A stretch of DNA of 26,979 nt from a virus, in IMG/VR virus record IMGVR_UViG_3300032898_000366, positions 1 to 26,979 of that record, one strand, 5' to 3'. This document shows, piece after piece, positions 4,893 to 14,418 of the stretch. The position numbers and the translations under genes are program-made. Position 1 is the first letter of the stretch, and each line of letters begins with the position of its first letter. A model generated the notes under the pieces. That model was not told where the DNA came from and searched no databases. It worked only from the letters and a program-made list of their open reading frames with translations.

Positions 4893-7800
4893 ATGTATCT
4901 GGGCAGGCCTTATCCATCAAGCTGGGTTCCACTGGACAAAAAGCTTACCGATAAGAACCGGGAGCACGTTGAGGAGAGGTTCCAAGAGCGTAATGTCCTC
5001 CCCAGTGATTTATTCCCGATTCAGGAATGGCGCAGGACCCAACCCAAAGTTCCGCCTGGACGCTGGCATATCGATCTCCCTAAAGGCAGCCTTTGCGGGT
5101 ATGGGGGGCAATTTACTACGTTCCTTGAGCATCATATGGTGCCGAAGGAAAGCCAGCGAATATACATCATGCAAAGGGGCCGTTTGGCTTCCGGTCGTCA
5201 CTGGCTTCTGGAAAGGAAGTCGGCTGGCGATGCGGCGTACCTGGATGCGCCGCCGACCCAAGATTCCGTTACTGAAAGCCCGAGCTTCAAACGGTGGTTC
5301 GCCGGGTCCAAGATCGTGGACGGCAGCGGTGCTCCGCTCAAGGTCTACCACGGCACCGGAGCGGATATTGATGAATTCAAGTACGAGTTCGCCAATCGCG
5401 GACGGGATCAGTTCGGCTCCGGGTTTTACTTCACACCGGACCCCACAGCGGCTTCCGGATATGCGTCCGAGCGCACGATAAGCGATGAGCCGAAGCTGGG
5501 CGGTGAGCAGGCAAACGTCATTCCCGTCTACCTCGCGATCAAGAAGCCGGTCCACGTGAACTATGGCGAGGCCATCGAGCCCGCGATGTCCGCCGTGCAG
5601 GTGCGGAAAATCATTCAGGCATCCCCGAATCTCGATGACGCACTTACCAATGTCGGCGACATTCAGTTTGAGGGTCGATCCGCCGTTCTTAGGCAAGCAG
5701 TGAAGCTTTATGAGGGAGCCGACCTGCTGTATCAACTTACCACGCTCGCAAATGACTTCTATCCCCGCGATGTACAGGCTTTCAACACAATCGTTCGTAA
5801 TGTGACCGGATACGATGGCGTCATTGGCGGAGAGAATGTGGAGAACGCGATCATCGTTGCTTGGTTTCCGAATCAGATCAAGAGTGCACTTGGCAACAGC
5901 GGGGAGTTCAATTCGCGCAGCCCAAAGATCACGGCGTCAACTAAAAATATCCCCGTCAATAAGCTCTCGGAAGCTAACCCATCGCATAAGTCCGCAAAGA
6001 TTATCCGCGATCCCGCGTGGATTTTACAAAACGCACGATTTTACGAGGATCAGTTCGGCGATCCTGACCATCCCGCGTATTTCCCGGCCAATAATTGTAC
6101 GTGGAAAGTAGTTAATAAATTCCCATTGAAAACTTTGGCCGGATTTGACGAAGGAGATTTTGATTATGTTGTGGGGGAGATCGGACAAGAAGCCGAGTTT
6201 TACCCAGAGTCGGATGAGGGGACATATCTGGAAAATTTCCGCAAGGCTCTATTGGATGGGTCGATAGAGCCCATTGTTGTGGTGCAGGGCCGCGATGGGA
6301 AGTTTTATGTGTGGGACGGAAACCATCGGGTAGGGGAGGCGCAAGCTCTCGGTGTGGAAACTCTTCCGGCATACGTCGGTACGCTAAAGAAAAAGAAGAG
6401 GGGTAAAGCTAAACTCCTTTGTCAGGCCGACGTATCTCGTACTGCTGCCCTCCCCCCGATCGACAGCGACGCTCAGTGGGCGCAGCAATGCATGGAGCGG
6501 GCGCGGAAATGGGTCGCCGATGAGGCCAAGAGCGGGCCGCTCAGCGACGGACAACTAGGCCGCTTGATGAGCGCCGCGTTCGATTACCTGATCATCGTCA
6601 AGTTCATTGGAAAGCCCGCAGAGGAGCGGGGAGACCGTCTTCAATATAGCGTGGCAGGGGCTTATAACGCAGGAGGGGACGCTACCGATCCGATCGTTCT
6701 TAAGATAAGTCCCGGGGTGGGGGTGCCTCTTGGCGAATCGGCTGCGAACGGGACCTCCTGGTGGACTCAATTTGCTAAGAGAGTCACGGATGTTCTCGTC
6801 CATGAGCGCACCCACGCCCTACAGTTCAACCGGTGGCGTACCAATAAAAGGAAGACAGACCCCTCGGGAGAGGCTTTCTTCAAGGACCTTGACCGTTTCC
6901 ATCAACGCTATCACTCTCCGAAAGAGGTAGAGCAGAGCGCCTACGGAGATGTAGTCAAGTACCTCGGCAATAAGTTTGAGATCAGCGCGCACGCCCGCCA
7001 GGCCGTGCAGCAGCTTCGCGACGCGGGGATGACCGACCGCGAGGTTTTCATCTGGATTCGCCGCAAAGGCGGCTGGAACATCCTGGCACAGAAGAGTCAG
7101 GTATTCCAAAGCTACTACCGGATACACCTCTTCAACCCCGAGAAGGGTAACCCGATTTTCCGCGAGTTCCTTAAGGACCTGACGCGGTCGCTCTCACAGG
7201 ACGACACTGCACCCATTTCGCGCGAAAACTATGAATTAGGTAAGGAATTGAGTCCCGAGCATTTCTCGGAAAAGCCGAACCGCTGGTCGCTTGATCGGAA
7301 GAAGAAAAGCTCAGCGCAGGAGGCGGAACTTCCGAATGGGGAGGTCGTTCTCATCGTCTCGACCGACCCCGCTACGAACAAGGCGACCGTCACCGATCGG
7401 AAAGGTGAGAACCAGCGCCAGGTCCGTCTCGACCGTCTCGACCTTGCGAGGCCGGAAGAGGGGATCAGCCGCGAACTTGTGAAGAAGCTTTACGCGGCTA
7501 CCAGCCCGGCACTCATAGGCACCGTGGGTGACTTCCTTACAGACGAAAGGCTGCGCAAGCAGTTCGCGGCCATTCTCTGGGTGCCGGTATGGGCTTACCC
7601 GGGCCTGGCGAAGACGCGCAAGGCACTGGGCACGACATTCAACGGCGGCCCTAAGCACATCTTCATCCAACTCGACGGCGGGGCCGACAACCAGATTTTC
7701 TACCACGAACTGGTGCACGCGGATCGCATCGCCAAGGGCCGCTCAACGCTCAAGACGGATCGCGAGAAGCTTGAGGATTCCGCCGAGCGCGGCCAACAGT

Positions 7801-10481
7801 ACTACGCGGAGCGGGAAGGGAAAGAGTTCGAGAAGCCGACGCGACGTAGTGCTTCCGTCGCAAAAGACCCTGACGGGCTGATAAAGGCACTCGAATCTAT
7901 CCGTCCGCAACTCTCCCAAGCCGCGCAGAAAGTCTACGACGCGTGGGAGCAGGACGAAGAAGGTATCGATGAGGAGTATGGCGGGGGCGGTATATGTGGG
8001 GACGTGGCGCAGGCAATGGAGTCGGTCATTTATGACACTTTGGGCGCTCGCTTTCCGAATCTCGAAACGCAAGAAGGTGGCCAGGACGGCGATGATCACG
8101 CATGGCTGATCGTGCGCGACGGGTGCACAGCGGTCGGAGTGGATATTCCACCTGAAGTCTACGAGACCGGTGGCGGGTATTCATGGACGAAACGTGAGGG
8201 TGTGACTATCGATGGTGGTGACGTAGAGGTTTTTGACCTCTCAGACATCCTCGGCGAGGATTCCTCAAAACAGGCGGCAAAGACGGCTGACCGGCTCACC
8301 AACATGGAAGATAGCGAAGAGCAAGCGGAGCAGCCAAACGACAACGAGGTATGGGCGGAGTCATTGAATGGACCGGTGCCGAACCGTAGCATCGCCTCAG
8401 CACCCGCCAAGATCAAATACGGAACCGTCCAGGCTGACCTTCCGGAAGAGAGCGAAGCCTTCGAAGCGGTCGCGGCGCTCCGCTCCGAGATTGATGAATC
8501 CGACTTGGACGGCAAGGGAATCCGGATCGGACGCTCACATATCACGGTCCGTTACGGCATCAAGACCGATGACACGGCTGCGATCGAAGCATTCCTAAGC
8601 ACGTGGTATCCGATGGAGGCTATGCTCACGGAGACCTCCTCATTCGAGCCCTCGAAGTCCAGTGACAATGCGGCGGTGATTATCTCGCCGGTGGCGTGCC
8701 AGGGCTTGTTTCAGTTGAATGCGAAGTTAGGTGAGATCGGCGACTTCAAGGCCGCTGATTTCGACTACAAGCCGCACGTGACGATCGCCTATATTAAACC
8801 CGGCACCGAATCGAAGTACGTCGGACGTACGGAGATGCAAGGCAAGACCTTCACGATCCGTGAAGTTGTGGTTATCACACCGTCGAAGCAAGAGAAGGTG
8901 ATCACGTTGAACGGAAAGTTCAAAACCGCCGCCGACTCAACATGCAAATCCTGCGGATGCAAATGGTCCGAGCATTACCACCAGGCCGACTTTTCGTGCA
9001 AGAACGAGCCCGGCTGCGGCTGCCTCGGGTTTACCGAGGAAGGCTGGCCGCAACAGAAGGCTGCCGCCGCGTCGAAGACCTATTACCACCCCACCCCGGC
9101 TGCAGAAGCAATCCGGCGCGAAGGTTTCAAGCCTAGCGTCCAGGGTGAGCTTGGTCCAGGCGTCTATATCAGCGAACAGCCGATGCACCCGTATTTCAAG
9201 AAGCATGAGGATCACGAAATTCTGTCGCTTTCTATCGGGAGTGCAAAGCTGCTGACGATCAACGCGGAAGCACCGAACACGCCGCTCGCGATCATCGAGA
9301 CGCTTTATGGCCGCGAGCAAGGGGCCGCATTCTACGACGAGCATAAAAAGGACATCTGGGATTTCAACGTGGGACGACCCAACTGGAAGTTTCTGGACGG
9401 CCTTATCGAGAAGGCTGGCTTCGATGGCATTAAGGCGGAAGGATCGATCACGCCGCGCAACATTGTGATTTTTGACCCGAAGAAGGTGAAGGTGCTCGAC
9501 GTTCCTTCGATCGAGAGTAGCGCGAACAACCCGAAGCTGGCCGCCGAGCAGGTGGATTGGCATCCCATCCTGACCGAACTCATGGCACTCCTCGAACCAG
9601 GCCTCCCGGTGCCGAAGGTAAAAATCGTCAACTCGAAAACCAATTGGCTTGGTCGCTGCGTGTGGCGTTACGGCAGGGCGGCTGATGGGAAAACCTTCGC
9701 CGACGATAACACGACCATCGATCTTCAGAAGTCCATCATGACCGATGAGTACACCGTTCGCCGTGTTCTCGCGCACGAGCTTGCCCACCACGAAGACGAT
9801 TTAGTGAACCTGCGTCCCGAACTGCTGCGCCTGGGATTCCATACTTTCCAGATGATGCGCAAGATGAAGAAGGACGGTCATGGTCCTTCCTGGCAGGCGA
9901 TCGCGGCCCGCTTCAATGCGAAGTACGGAGCCGACTTTGTCACCAAAACGTCGGATGAGAGTTATGTGCTCGATCAGTCCGATGTGAAGCCTTATTTCGT
10001 CTTCATCTACCACGCCTACTCCGGAAAAATCAAGTGGACCCACGCGAACATCATCAGCACGCAGATGCGGAAGTATCTGAGCGAGCGCGTGAAGGAGAAT
10101 CAGGAACTTACGGAAGCCGGTCAACCCCCAATCTACCGGCTTCTCAAGACAACCGACCCGTTCTTCATGCGGAAATCCCCTACGATCGGCAGCGGTTCTA
10201 TGGCGTATACGAACGAGGCCGAGGAGAATACTAAACTCGAAAAACTGTGGAGCGAGGGTGAGGACGTACTGGCGCAGTACTCTAGTCCCCACGACCCGGA
10301 CATGAAGCCATACTTCGTTCTCATGGGACGCTACCTGCGCGGGAAGCTGGCCTGGCAGCACGCAAAGACTCTTACGCCGAAGATGAAAGAATACCTGGGG
10401 CGGATTCATATGGACGGCGGCACAAAGCTCCTTCAGACTGACGATCCGTTCTTTATGGAGTCGCCGAAGTTCGAGGGATGA
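4893..10481 (+). CDS. Giant polyvalent protein: ART, ParB-like, zincins, papain-like, 2H, SprT-like
   Basis: 1862 residues, GGAGAG 6 bases before ATG. Domains in order: ART-like (about 134-345; VYHGT 151-155, GSGFYFTPD, ending QIKSALGNSGEFN); ParB/sulfiredoxin-like (about 400-500; WDGNHR); zincin HERTH (637-641) with P-x-E-x-E near 676-680; zincin HELVH (938-942); papain/transglutaminase-like with Cys1035, His1069, Asp1084; 2H phosphoesterase with HITV (1216) and HVTI (1295); Cys/His zinc cluster (1351-1377); second ART-like (1395-1540); SprT-like HELAHH (1628-1633) with His1663; then a repeated 'KPYF...TDPFFM' unit (1698, 1804). This multi-enzyme layout matches phage polyvalent proteins thought to be injected with DNA and to disarm host defences. 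The frame ends at TGA, but coding similarity continues in the +1 frame. Confidence 0.9.
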   Translation: MYLGRPYPSSWVPLDKKLTDKNREHVEERFQERNVLPSDLFPIQEWRRTQPKVPPGRWHIDLPKGSLCGYGGQFTTFLEHHMVPKESQRIYIMQRGRLASGRHWLLERKSAGDAAYLDAPPTQDSVTESPSFKRWFAGSKIVDGSGAPLKVYHGTGADIDEFKYEFANRGRDQFGSGFYFTPDPTAASGYASERTISDEPKLGGEQANVIPVYLAIKKPVHVNYGEAIEPAMSAVQVRKIIQASPNLDDALTNVGDIQFEGRSAVLRQAVKLYEGADLLYQLTTLANDFYPRDVQAFNTIVRNVTGYDGVIGGENVENAIIVAWFPNQIKSALGNSGEFNSRSPKITASTKNIPVNKLSEANPSHKSAKIIRDPAWILQNARFYEDQFGDPDHPAYFPANNCTWKVVNKFPLKTLAGFDEGDFDYVVGEIGQEAEFYPESDEGTYLENFRKALLDGSIEPIVVVQGRDGKFYVWDGNHRVGEAQALGVETLPAYVGTLKKKKRGKAKLLCQADVSRTAALPPIDSDAQWAQQCMERARKWVADEAKSGPLSDGQLGRLMSAAFDYLIIVKFIGKPAEERGDRLQYSVAGAYNAGGDATDPIVLKISPGVGVPLGESAANGTSWWTQFAKRVTDVLVHERTHALQFNRWRTNKRKTDPSGEAFFKDLDRFHQRYHSPKEVEQSAYGDVVKYLGNKFEISAHARQAVQQLRDAGMTDREVFIWIRRKGGWNILAQKSQVFQSYYRIHLFNPEKGNPIFREFLKDLTRSLSQDDTAPISRENYELGKELSPEHFSEKPNRWSLDRKKKSSAQEAELPNGEVVLIVSTDPATNKATVTDRKGENQRQVRLDRLDLARPEEGISRELVKKLYAATSPALIGTVGDFLTDERLRKQFAAILWVPVWAYPGLAKTRKALGTTFNGGPKHIFIQLDGGADNQIFYHELVHADRIAKGRSTLKTDREKLEDSAERGQQYYAEREGKEFEKPTRRSASVAKDPDGLIKALESIRPQLSQAAQKVYDAWEQDEEGIDEEYGGGGICGDVAQAMESVIYDTLGARFPNLETQEGGQDGDDHAWLIVRDGCTAVGVDIPPEVYETGGGYSWTKREGVTIDGGDVEVFDLSDILGEDSSKQAAKTADRLTNMEDSEEQAEQPNDNEVWAESLNGPVPNRSIASAPAKIKYGTVQADLPEESEAFEAVAALRSEIDESDLDGKGIRIGRSHITVRYGIKTDDTAAIEAFLSTWYPMEAMLTETSSFEPSKSSDNAAVIISPVACQGLFQLNAKLGEIGDFKAADFDYKPHVTIAYIKPGTESKYVGRTEMQGKTFTIREVVVITPSKQEKVITLNGKFKTAADSTCKSCGCKWSEHYHQADFSCKNEPGCGCLGFTEEGWPQQKAAAASKTYYHPTPAAEAIRREGFKPSVQGELGPGVYISEQPMHPYFKKHEDHEILSLSIGSAKLLTINAEAPNTPLAIIETLYGREQGAAFYDEHKKDIWDFNVGRPNWKFLDGLIEKAGFDGIKAEGSITPRNIVIFDPKKVKVLDVPSIESSANNPKLAAEQVDWHPILTELMALLEPGLPVPKVKIVNSKTNWLGRCVWRYGRAADGKTFADDNTTIDLQKSIMTDEYTVRRVLAHELAHHEDDLVNLRPELLRLGFHTFQMMRKMKKDGHGPSWQAIAARFNAKYGADFVTKTSDESYVLDQSDVKPYFVFIYHAYSGKIKWTHANIISTQMRKYLSERVKENQELTEAGQPPIYRLLKTTDPFFMRKSPTIGSGSMAYTNEAEENTKLEKLWSEGEDVLAQYSSPHDPDMKPYFVLMGRYLRGKLAWQHAKTLTPKMKEYLGRIHMDGGTKLLQTDDPFFMESPKFEG

Positions 10482-10596
10482 GGAGCAGCAGGCCAAGGCG
10501 GAGAAACTCTGGAGCGAGGGTCAGGACCTGCTGCCACAGTACTCGAAGCAGGGTAAGACCGCTGCACCTTCGAAGCCTCTACACCAGGTTCCGAAG

Positions 10597-11595
10597 GTGC
10601 AGTACCTGGCCGACAACGAGCAATGCGGCATAGACATGAGTTTCTACTCCAAACTCCGCAGCGCCACACGCGGCCAGATCGTTGGCAAGCTCGGCGACTT
10701 TCTCCAGGGTAAGGCGCTCCGGGATCTGTACAAGAGCGCGTTGGATACTCCGATCATGGCCCTGGATACCGCCGTCGAGAACGGAAAGGCGGTATCGCGC
10801 GAGGACACGATTTTCCATGGAGCCGTAGGCCGCTACAAGGGCCGCACGACGATCTTCATGAATCCGCACTCCAAAGACATGATGGCGACGCTCCTGGAGG
10901 AAGGAGCGCATGTCTGCCGCGCCGCTGCCGGGCGTCAGGACAAACCGCAGTCGTTCATGAATCAGACCTGGGAGGAGTACGAATCCCAGCCTGCGGAGCA
11001 GTCGGCCAAGAAGATGGTGGAGCACGCTCTTAACCTGATCCGCAAGAATCCGCAATGGGACCACGCGGCGGAAATCTTCAAGGCGGTGGATAACGGGATC
11101 GAGCCCTATACTGGCTGGGAGGAGGACTATCCTTCAGTAGCGGCGTATCGGCGTAAGAAAGAACGGTCGGATGGGAAGCCGGTGGAGAATCTACATGAGG
11201 ACAATCGCATTACTGCGGCACAGGCGTCAAAAATCGGGTATCACGCAACGACGGTGGCAGCCGCCGAAGAGATCATGCGCACTGGTTTGAAAACCCCGGC
11301 TGCGCTGGGTCTAGGTATGGGCGGAGCCTCACATACTTACTTCACCACGAACAAGCGAGTTGCGCTAGGCTGGGGTCTACGCAAAGTGCGGCAATCTGGC
11401 ACTAAGGACGGGATTGCATTGATAACATTACGTATTCCCCCAAACGCCGTTTTTATAGATCGCCACAATCCCGATGTTGGTGCCGTTGAAGGGAACATCC
11501 CAAAACGTTTCATGAAGCGACTGGAGATTTACCCCACACGTGAGGTCGCTGAGGCTATATCGACCCACACACCTCTTCCTTCTCCTATCACCTAA
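10597..11595 (+). CDS. Detached C-terminus of the polyvalent protein: degenerate zincin plus third ART
   Basis: 332 residues from GTG 10597, but the frame is coding from about 10477: it reads DEEQQAKAEKLWSEGQDLLPQYS, matching the linker LEKLWSEGEDVLAQYS of the upstream protein. No start codon with a ribosome site exists, so this is most likely the rest of the upstream protein. Residues 75-145 resemble the polyvalent metallopeptidase domain, but HExxH is replaced by EEGAH (101-105), with the later Y-x3-PAEQSA retained. Residues 214-312 are ART-like (GYHATTVAAAEEIMRTGL, then YFTTNKRVALGWG). Deleting one G of the GGG at 10474-10476 would fuse the two frames into a protein of about 2230 residues. 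Confidence 0.75.
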   Translation: MQYLADNEQCGIDMSFYSKLRSATRGQIVGKLGDFLQGKALRDLYKSALDTPIMALDTAVENGKAVSREDTIFHGAVGRYKGRTTIFMNPHSKDMMATLLEEGAHVCRAAAGRQDKPQSFMNQTWEEYESQPAEQSAKKMVEHALNLIRKNPQWDHAAEIFKAVDNGIEPYTGWEEDYPSVAAYRRKKERSDGKPVENLHEDNRITAAQASKIGYHATTVAAAEEIMRTGLKTPAALGLGMGGASHTYFTTNKRVALGWGLRKVRQSGTKDGIALITLRIPPNAVFIDRHNPDVGAVEGNIPKRFMKRLEIYPTREVAEAISTHTPLPSPIT

Positions 11596-11614
11596 TTCCT
11601 GCTCCCCGTCTACC

Positions 11615-11631
11615 CCCCTCTTATAGAGGGG
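11615..11631 (+). promoter_or_regulatory. Hairpin over the ribosome site of the cysteine-cluster virion gene
   Basis: CCCCTCT, loop TAT, AGAGGGG form a 7-bp stem whose 3' arm is the Shine-Dalgarno, four bases before ATG 11636. Possible translational control or a 5' end structure. Confidence 0.5.
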
Positions 11632-11635
11632 CACT

Positions 11636-12919
11636 ATGATCCGGGGACTTCTAATTTTGAACAGCGCCTACGATGGGTCACGAGACCTATGGTGGCCGCT
11701 CGTCTCCGAGGCCCGCGCCGGATACAACATTTATCGCGCATACGACGCCCCCTACAACTGGGTCAAGCTGAACCAGACCGGCCCCGTCCCGGGCCATTTC
11801 TTCCGCGACCAGACCCGTCTCAAACTCAACGAGTACGAGGTCCAGGCCTCCGACTGGCTCGACCAGAACGGCATCCTCGGCCCGCGCATGTTCAAGATCC
11901 CGGAGATTCCGGTTTCCAAATTGGAACGCGGGCGGGTGGTCTACCAATCCACGCCGGACGACGTGATGATTCAGGTCACCTACCAGGACGGCACCACCCA
12001 GCTAGTGCGCTCGGGGTCGGTTAGCGCCCTCGATCAGACGGTCACCCTTCCGATCGGCCTGACCGTGGCTCCGAGCGATTCCGTCAACGCCGGTGATTCG
12101 ACGGCGGCATGGCCGGTCATCGACTACGCAAACGCGGTCAGCTTTACAGCGATCTACCATACCGTCGAGAACTTCATCGACATCGCCGCCAATATGACCC
12201 GAACCTATTACGCGGTTGTGCCGGTTGGCGATCGCGGCGAACTCCATCCCCCAGGGGCACCGAACACCGAGGTGGTCAGCACGCTCCAGATCGACCGGAT
12301 GGACTACATGCAACAGGAGATGGTCCGCCGTAACCAGTACATCTTCGAGCAGGCAGGGGAGCCCGCGTACCTGATGTTCCGGCGCAGGTGCGGGGAGCGC
12401 TGCGGTTGTACGGCGAATGACACGAACCAGCCCAGGACCAACTGCCCGGCGTGCTTCGAGACCGGCATCGTAGGTGGCTACTATGGCCCCTACGATTTCC
12501 TCTTCATAGATCCTGACATGGGGCTGCTGCGCACTCTTGACGAGGGCGGCATCAAGGTGGAGCGGCCTTCACGGTCCTATCTGGGGCCGACCCCGATCGT
12601 CCAGGACGGCGACATGATCATCCGGCGCAACGGCGAGCGCCTGGTAATTTCCAACGTGACTTACAAGATGCCGCGCGGTGTGATCCTGCAGCAGGATTTC
12701 GATGTTGAGTTGCTGCCTGGCGGCGACACGCGCTATCTGATTCCGATCGCGTCGCCCAACGAGCCGATCATTTACAACCCGGCTGTCACGAAGGACCCGC
12801 TTGATGGTCAGGGCGGCGCGGAGCCGATCTATGAGGCGACGACGGTGCCGGGTAAGGATTGGGAGAACAGGGACCCGCAGGTCGGAAGAACGATCACGTT
12901 CGGACGCATCAATTCCTAG
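11636..12919 (+). CDS. Virion-type protein with FN3-like start and Cys cluster
   Basis: 427 residues. The first ~75 resemble a fibronectin-type module (SEARAGYNIYRAYDAPYNWVKL, then FRD). A beta-rich middle contains 'VRSGSVSALDQTVTLP'. A compact cysteine group CGERCGC...CPACFETG (residues 252-273) looks like a metal-binding knuckle. The C-terminus has a DGDMIIRRNGERL turn and beta strands. AGAGGGG sits 4 bases upstream but within a hairpin. No enzyme motif; large-phage structural or baseplate proteins have this kind of make-up. Its stop overlaps that of the convergent gene at 12916 in the sequence CTAG. Confidence 0.75.
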   Translation: MIRGLLILNSAYDGSRDLWWPLVSEARAGYNIYRAYDAPYNWVKLNQTGPVPGHFFRDQTRLKLNEYEVQASDWLDQNGILGPRMFKIPEIPVSKLERGRVVYQSTPDDVMIQVTYQDGTTQLVRSGSVSALDQTVTLPIGLTVAPSDSVNAGDSTAAWPVIDYANAVSFTAIYHTVENFIDIAANMTRTYYAVVPVGDRGELHPPGAPNTEVVSTLQIDRMDYMQQEMVRRNQYIFEQAGEPAYLMFRRRCGERCGCTANDTNQPRTNCPACFETGIVGGYYGPYDFLFIDPDMGLLRTLDEGGIKVERPSRSYLGPTPIVQDGDMIIRRNGERLVISNVTYKMPRGVILQQDFDVELLPGGDTRYLIPIASPNEPIIYNPAVTKDPLDGQGGAEPIYEATTVPGKDWENRDPQVGRTITFGRINS

Positions 12920-13476
12920 TTGAACCAGGAACTAAGGGAAGCCGCAACCTTCGGGAAACCGAACATCACCTTGCGTACCTGCTTACCGCCGATCGCACGG
13001 GTATAAGAGAATTCGTTATCAGGCTCCGGTGTTAGGGTTTTACCGGACAACACTTCCTGGGCCTCGGAGAAAGGCACCTTGGGGATGCCCCATTTCTCCA
13101 GGAGATGTTCCCAGGGGCCGGATGCCTCCGAATAGAAGTGGTCCGATGGATTATTGTACAGTCCCATTCGGATACGCTTCAGTTCCGAAGTACTTTCCCG
13201 TTGCCCATCATTCCCACTAAAAATGATCTTGTTTCCGTAGGGAGTCTTCTTATAGGCGATGAACCACCGGTAGTAGTTGGGATCGGCGTCATCAATTCCG
13301 ACAATCCAGCCCGAAGCCTCCCGGCGCAGATTGGCTCCGGTGGTTAACACATCGAGGCCGCACTTCGTGTATGCCGAGTGCAGCAACCGATCGATCTCCT
13401 CATTGGAGAGAGGAACATCGGTGGAAGTAAACCACTCCTCCCGTGCCCGGCGATGGAACGTTGCGACCTTCATCAT
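12916..13476 (-). CDS. Unknown protein, 186 residues
   Basis: Last gene of the minus-strand run. Starts MMKVATFHRRAREEWF; no clear ribosome site precedes the paired ATGs, and the gene begins 11 bases after the previous stop, so it is probably translated by coupling. Composition is mixed, with many Trp/Tyr (GIDDADPNYYRWFIAYKK, DHFYSEASGPWEHLLEKWG) and no signal peptide or membrane segment. It ends by overlapping the opposite virion gene's stop. No family recognised. Confidence 0.7.
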   Translation of the reverse strand: MMKVATFHRRAREEWFTSTDVPLSNEEIDRLLHSAYTKCGLDVLTTGANLRREASGWIVGIDDADPNYYRWFIAYKKTPYGNKIIFSGNDGQRESTSELKRIRMGLYNNPSDHFYSEASGPWEHLLEKWGIPKVPFSEAQEVLSGKTLTPEPDNEFSYTRAIGGKQVRKVMFGFPKVAASLSSWFN

Positions 13477-13487
13477 TAAAGGGACGG

Positions 13488-14051
13488 CTAGTTCGGCGGC
13501 AGGACTTCAGCTTGATCCACACTTTGAACGGCCTGGCCGAAATCCCCCGTTCGTAGAAACCATGCGAGTACCAAATTCACGGATTGTATATGGGATTCGA
13601 TCGAGTGGTCGCGCAGCCAGGGACGGTCGTAAGCATGTGTGGTGAATTCCTGCCAGTCAGTACGACCAGCGATCACTTCGTCTTCCGAGGAGTAGAGGGC
13701 ATAAATGTTTTCTGAGGCTCGATGAAGATTCAGGCCTCCGCTATGCGTAGGAGCGCTGAGAGCGATCGCCGTCGATCCCGGAATAACGAGGGCGAGCGCC
13801 GCCGCTACGAGACCGCCAGCCGAAATACCGATCAGGAGAGATCCGGGAAGAACGGAGAGTTCCATATACGAGCGCAACGGGCTCTCCCTCGGATCGGAAT
13901 GAGCCAACAAGGGACGATGGAACGTGGTAGGAGGCCCAGCCGATATCGTGGCTGCCACAGCATCATAAAGGGCCTTCACGCTCCCTTCCGGAGAACCGCC
14001 GAGGCCGTGAAGAAAATAAATATTGGGGTAATACACGACATGCCCTTTCAA
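13488..14051 (-). CDS. Alpha/beta hydrolase (small esterase-like)
   Basis: 187 residues from TTG 14051. YFLHGLGGSPEG (about 12-23) is the strand-and-oxyanion loop of the fold; GISAGG (75-80) is the nucleophile elbow with Ser77; SSEDEV (Asp124) and LRDHSIESH (His149 or 154) fit the acid and base of the triad. Size matches short YqiA-type hydrolases. The true start may be GTG 14036, which has AAAGGG 6 bases upstream; the TTG has none. The substrate is unknown. In a phage it could act on lipids, esters or a host metabolite. Confidence 0.8.
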   Translation of the reverse strand: MKGHVVYYPNIYFLHGLGGSPEGSVKALYDAVAATISAGPPTTFHRPLLAHSDPRESPLRSYMELSVLPGSLLIGISAGGLVAAALALVIPGSTAIALSAPTHSGGLNLHRASENIYALYSSEDEVIAGRTDWQEFTTHAYDRPWLRDHSIESHIQSVNLVLAWFLRTGDFGQAVQSVDQAEVLPPN

Positions 14052-14062
14052 GAGGTTATTTT

Positions 14063-14395
14063 CTAGGCCTCGATCGGCAAAAGCTTCTCTTTGAGCGCGA
14101 ACGCTAATACACGTCCCTGCATATCCCGGATGATTTTGGCATCAATATCCGGCCTGTTCGGCAGCCCTATAGCCATCAACCAAGGGACACCCTCGCAAAG
14201 CGGTACGAGATGCCACGGGTGTTCACAGCGGGTGACTCGCGTCTCCATATAGCCGTAAGCAACTCTACTGATAACAGTATCGTCGTACTCCATGTGCCCG
14301 CATTCCGGGCAGACCGGCACCTGCATCAGGTGCGCCATCGCCGCTTCCACGCGGAGGGCGATCCATTCCTCCCGGGTTGGTCGTTTCTGATCCAT
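14063..14395 (-). CDS. Small protein with CPEC zinc-knuckle motif
   Basis: 110 residues, GGAGG 5 bases before ATG. A helical N-terminus (REEWIALRVEAAMAHLMQ) is followed by CPECGH near 29-34 and a later RCEHPWH, enough Cys/His for one metal site. The rest is helical. The previous gene's TAA lies 23 bases upstream, followed by a small repeated GCGGAATA spacer. Function unknown. Confidence 0.75.
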   Translation of the reverse strand: MDQKRPTREEWIALRVEAAMAHLMQVPVCPECGHMEYDDTVISRVAYGYMETRVTRCEHPWHLVPLCEGVPWLMAIGLPNRPDIDAKIIRDMQGRVLAFALKEKLLPIEA

Positions 14396-14418
14396 AGGCT
14401 CCTCCGCCTTATTCCGCT

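Noticed and set aside
12900-12930. Bidirectional terminator between the convergent genes
   Set aside because: The stops overlap as CTAG and no hairpin with a T-run is visible on either strand.
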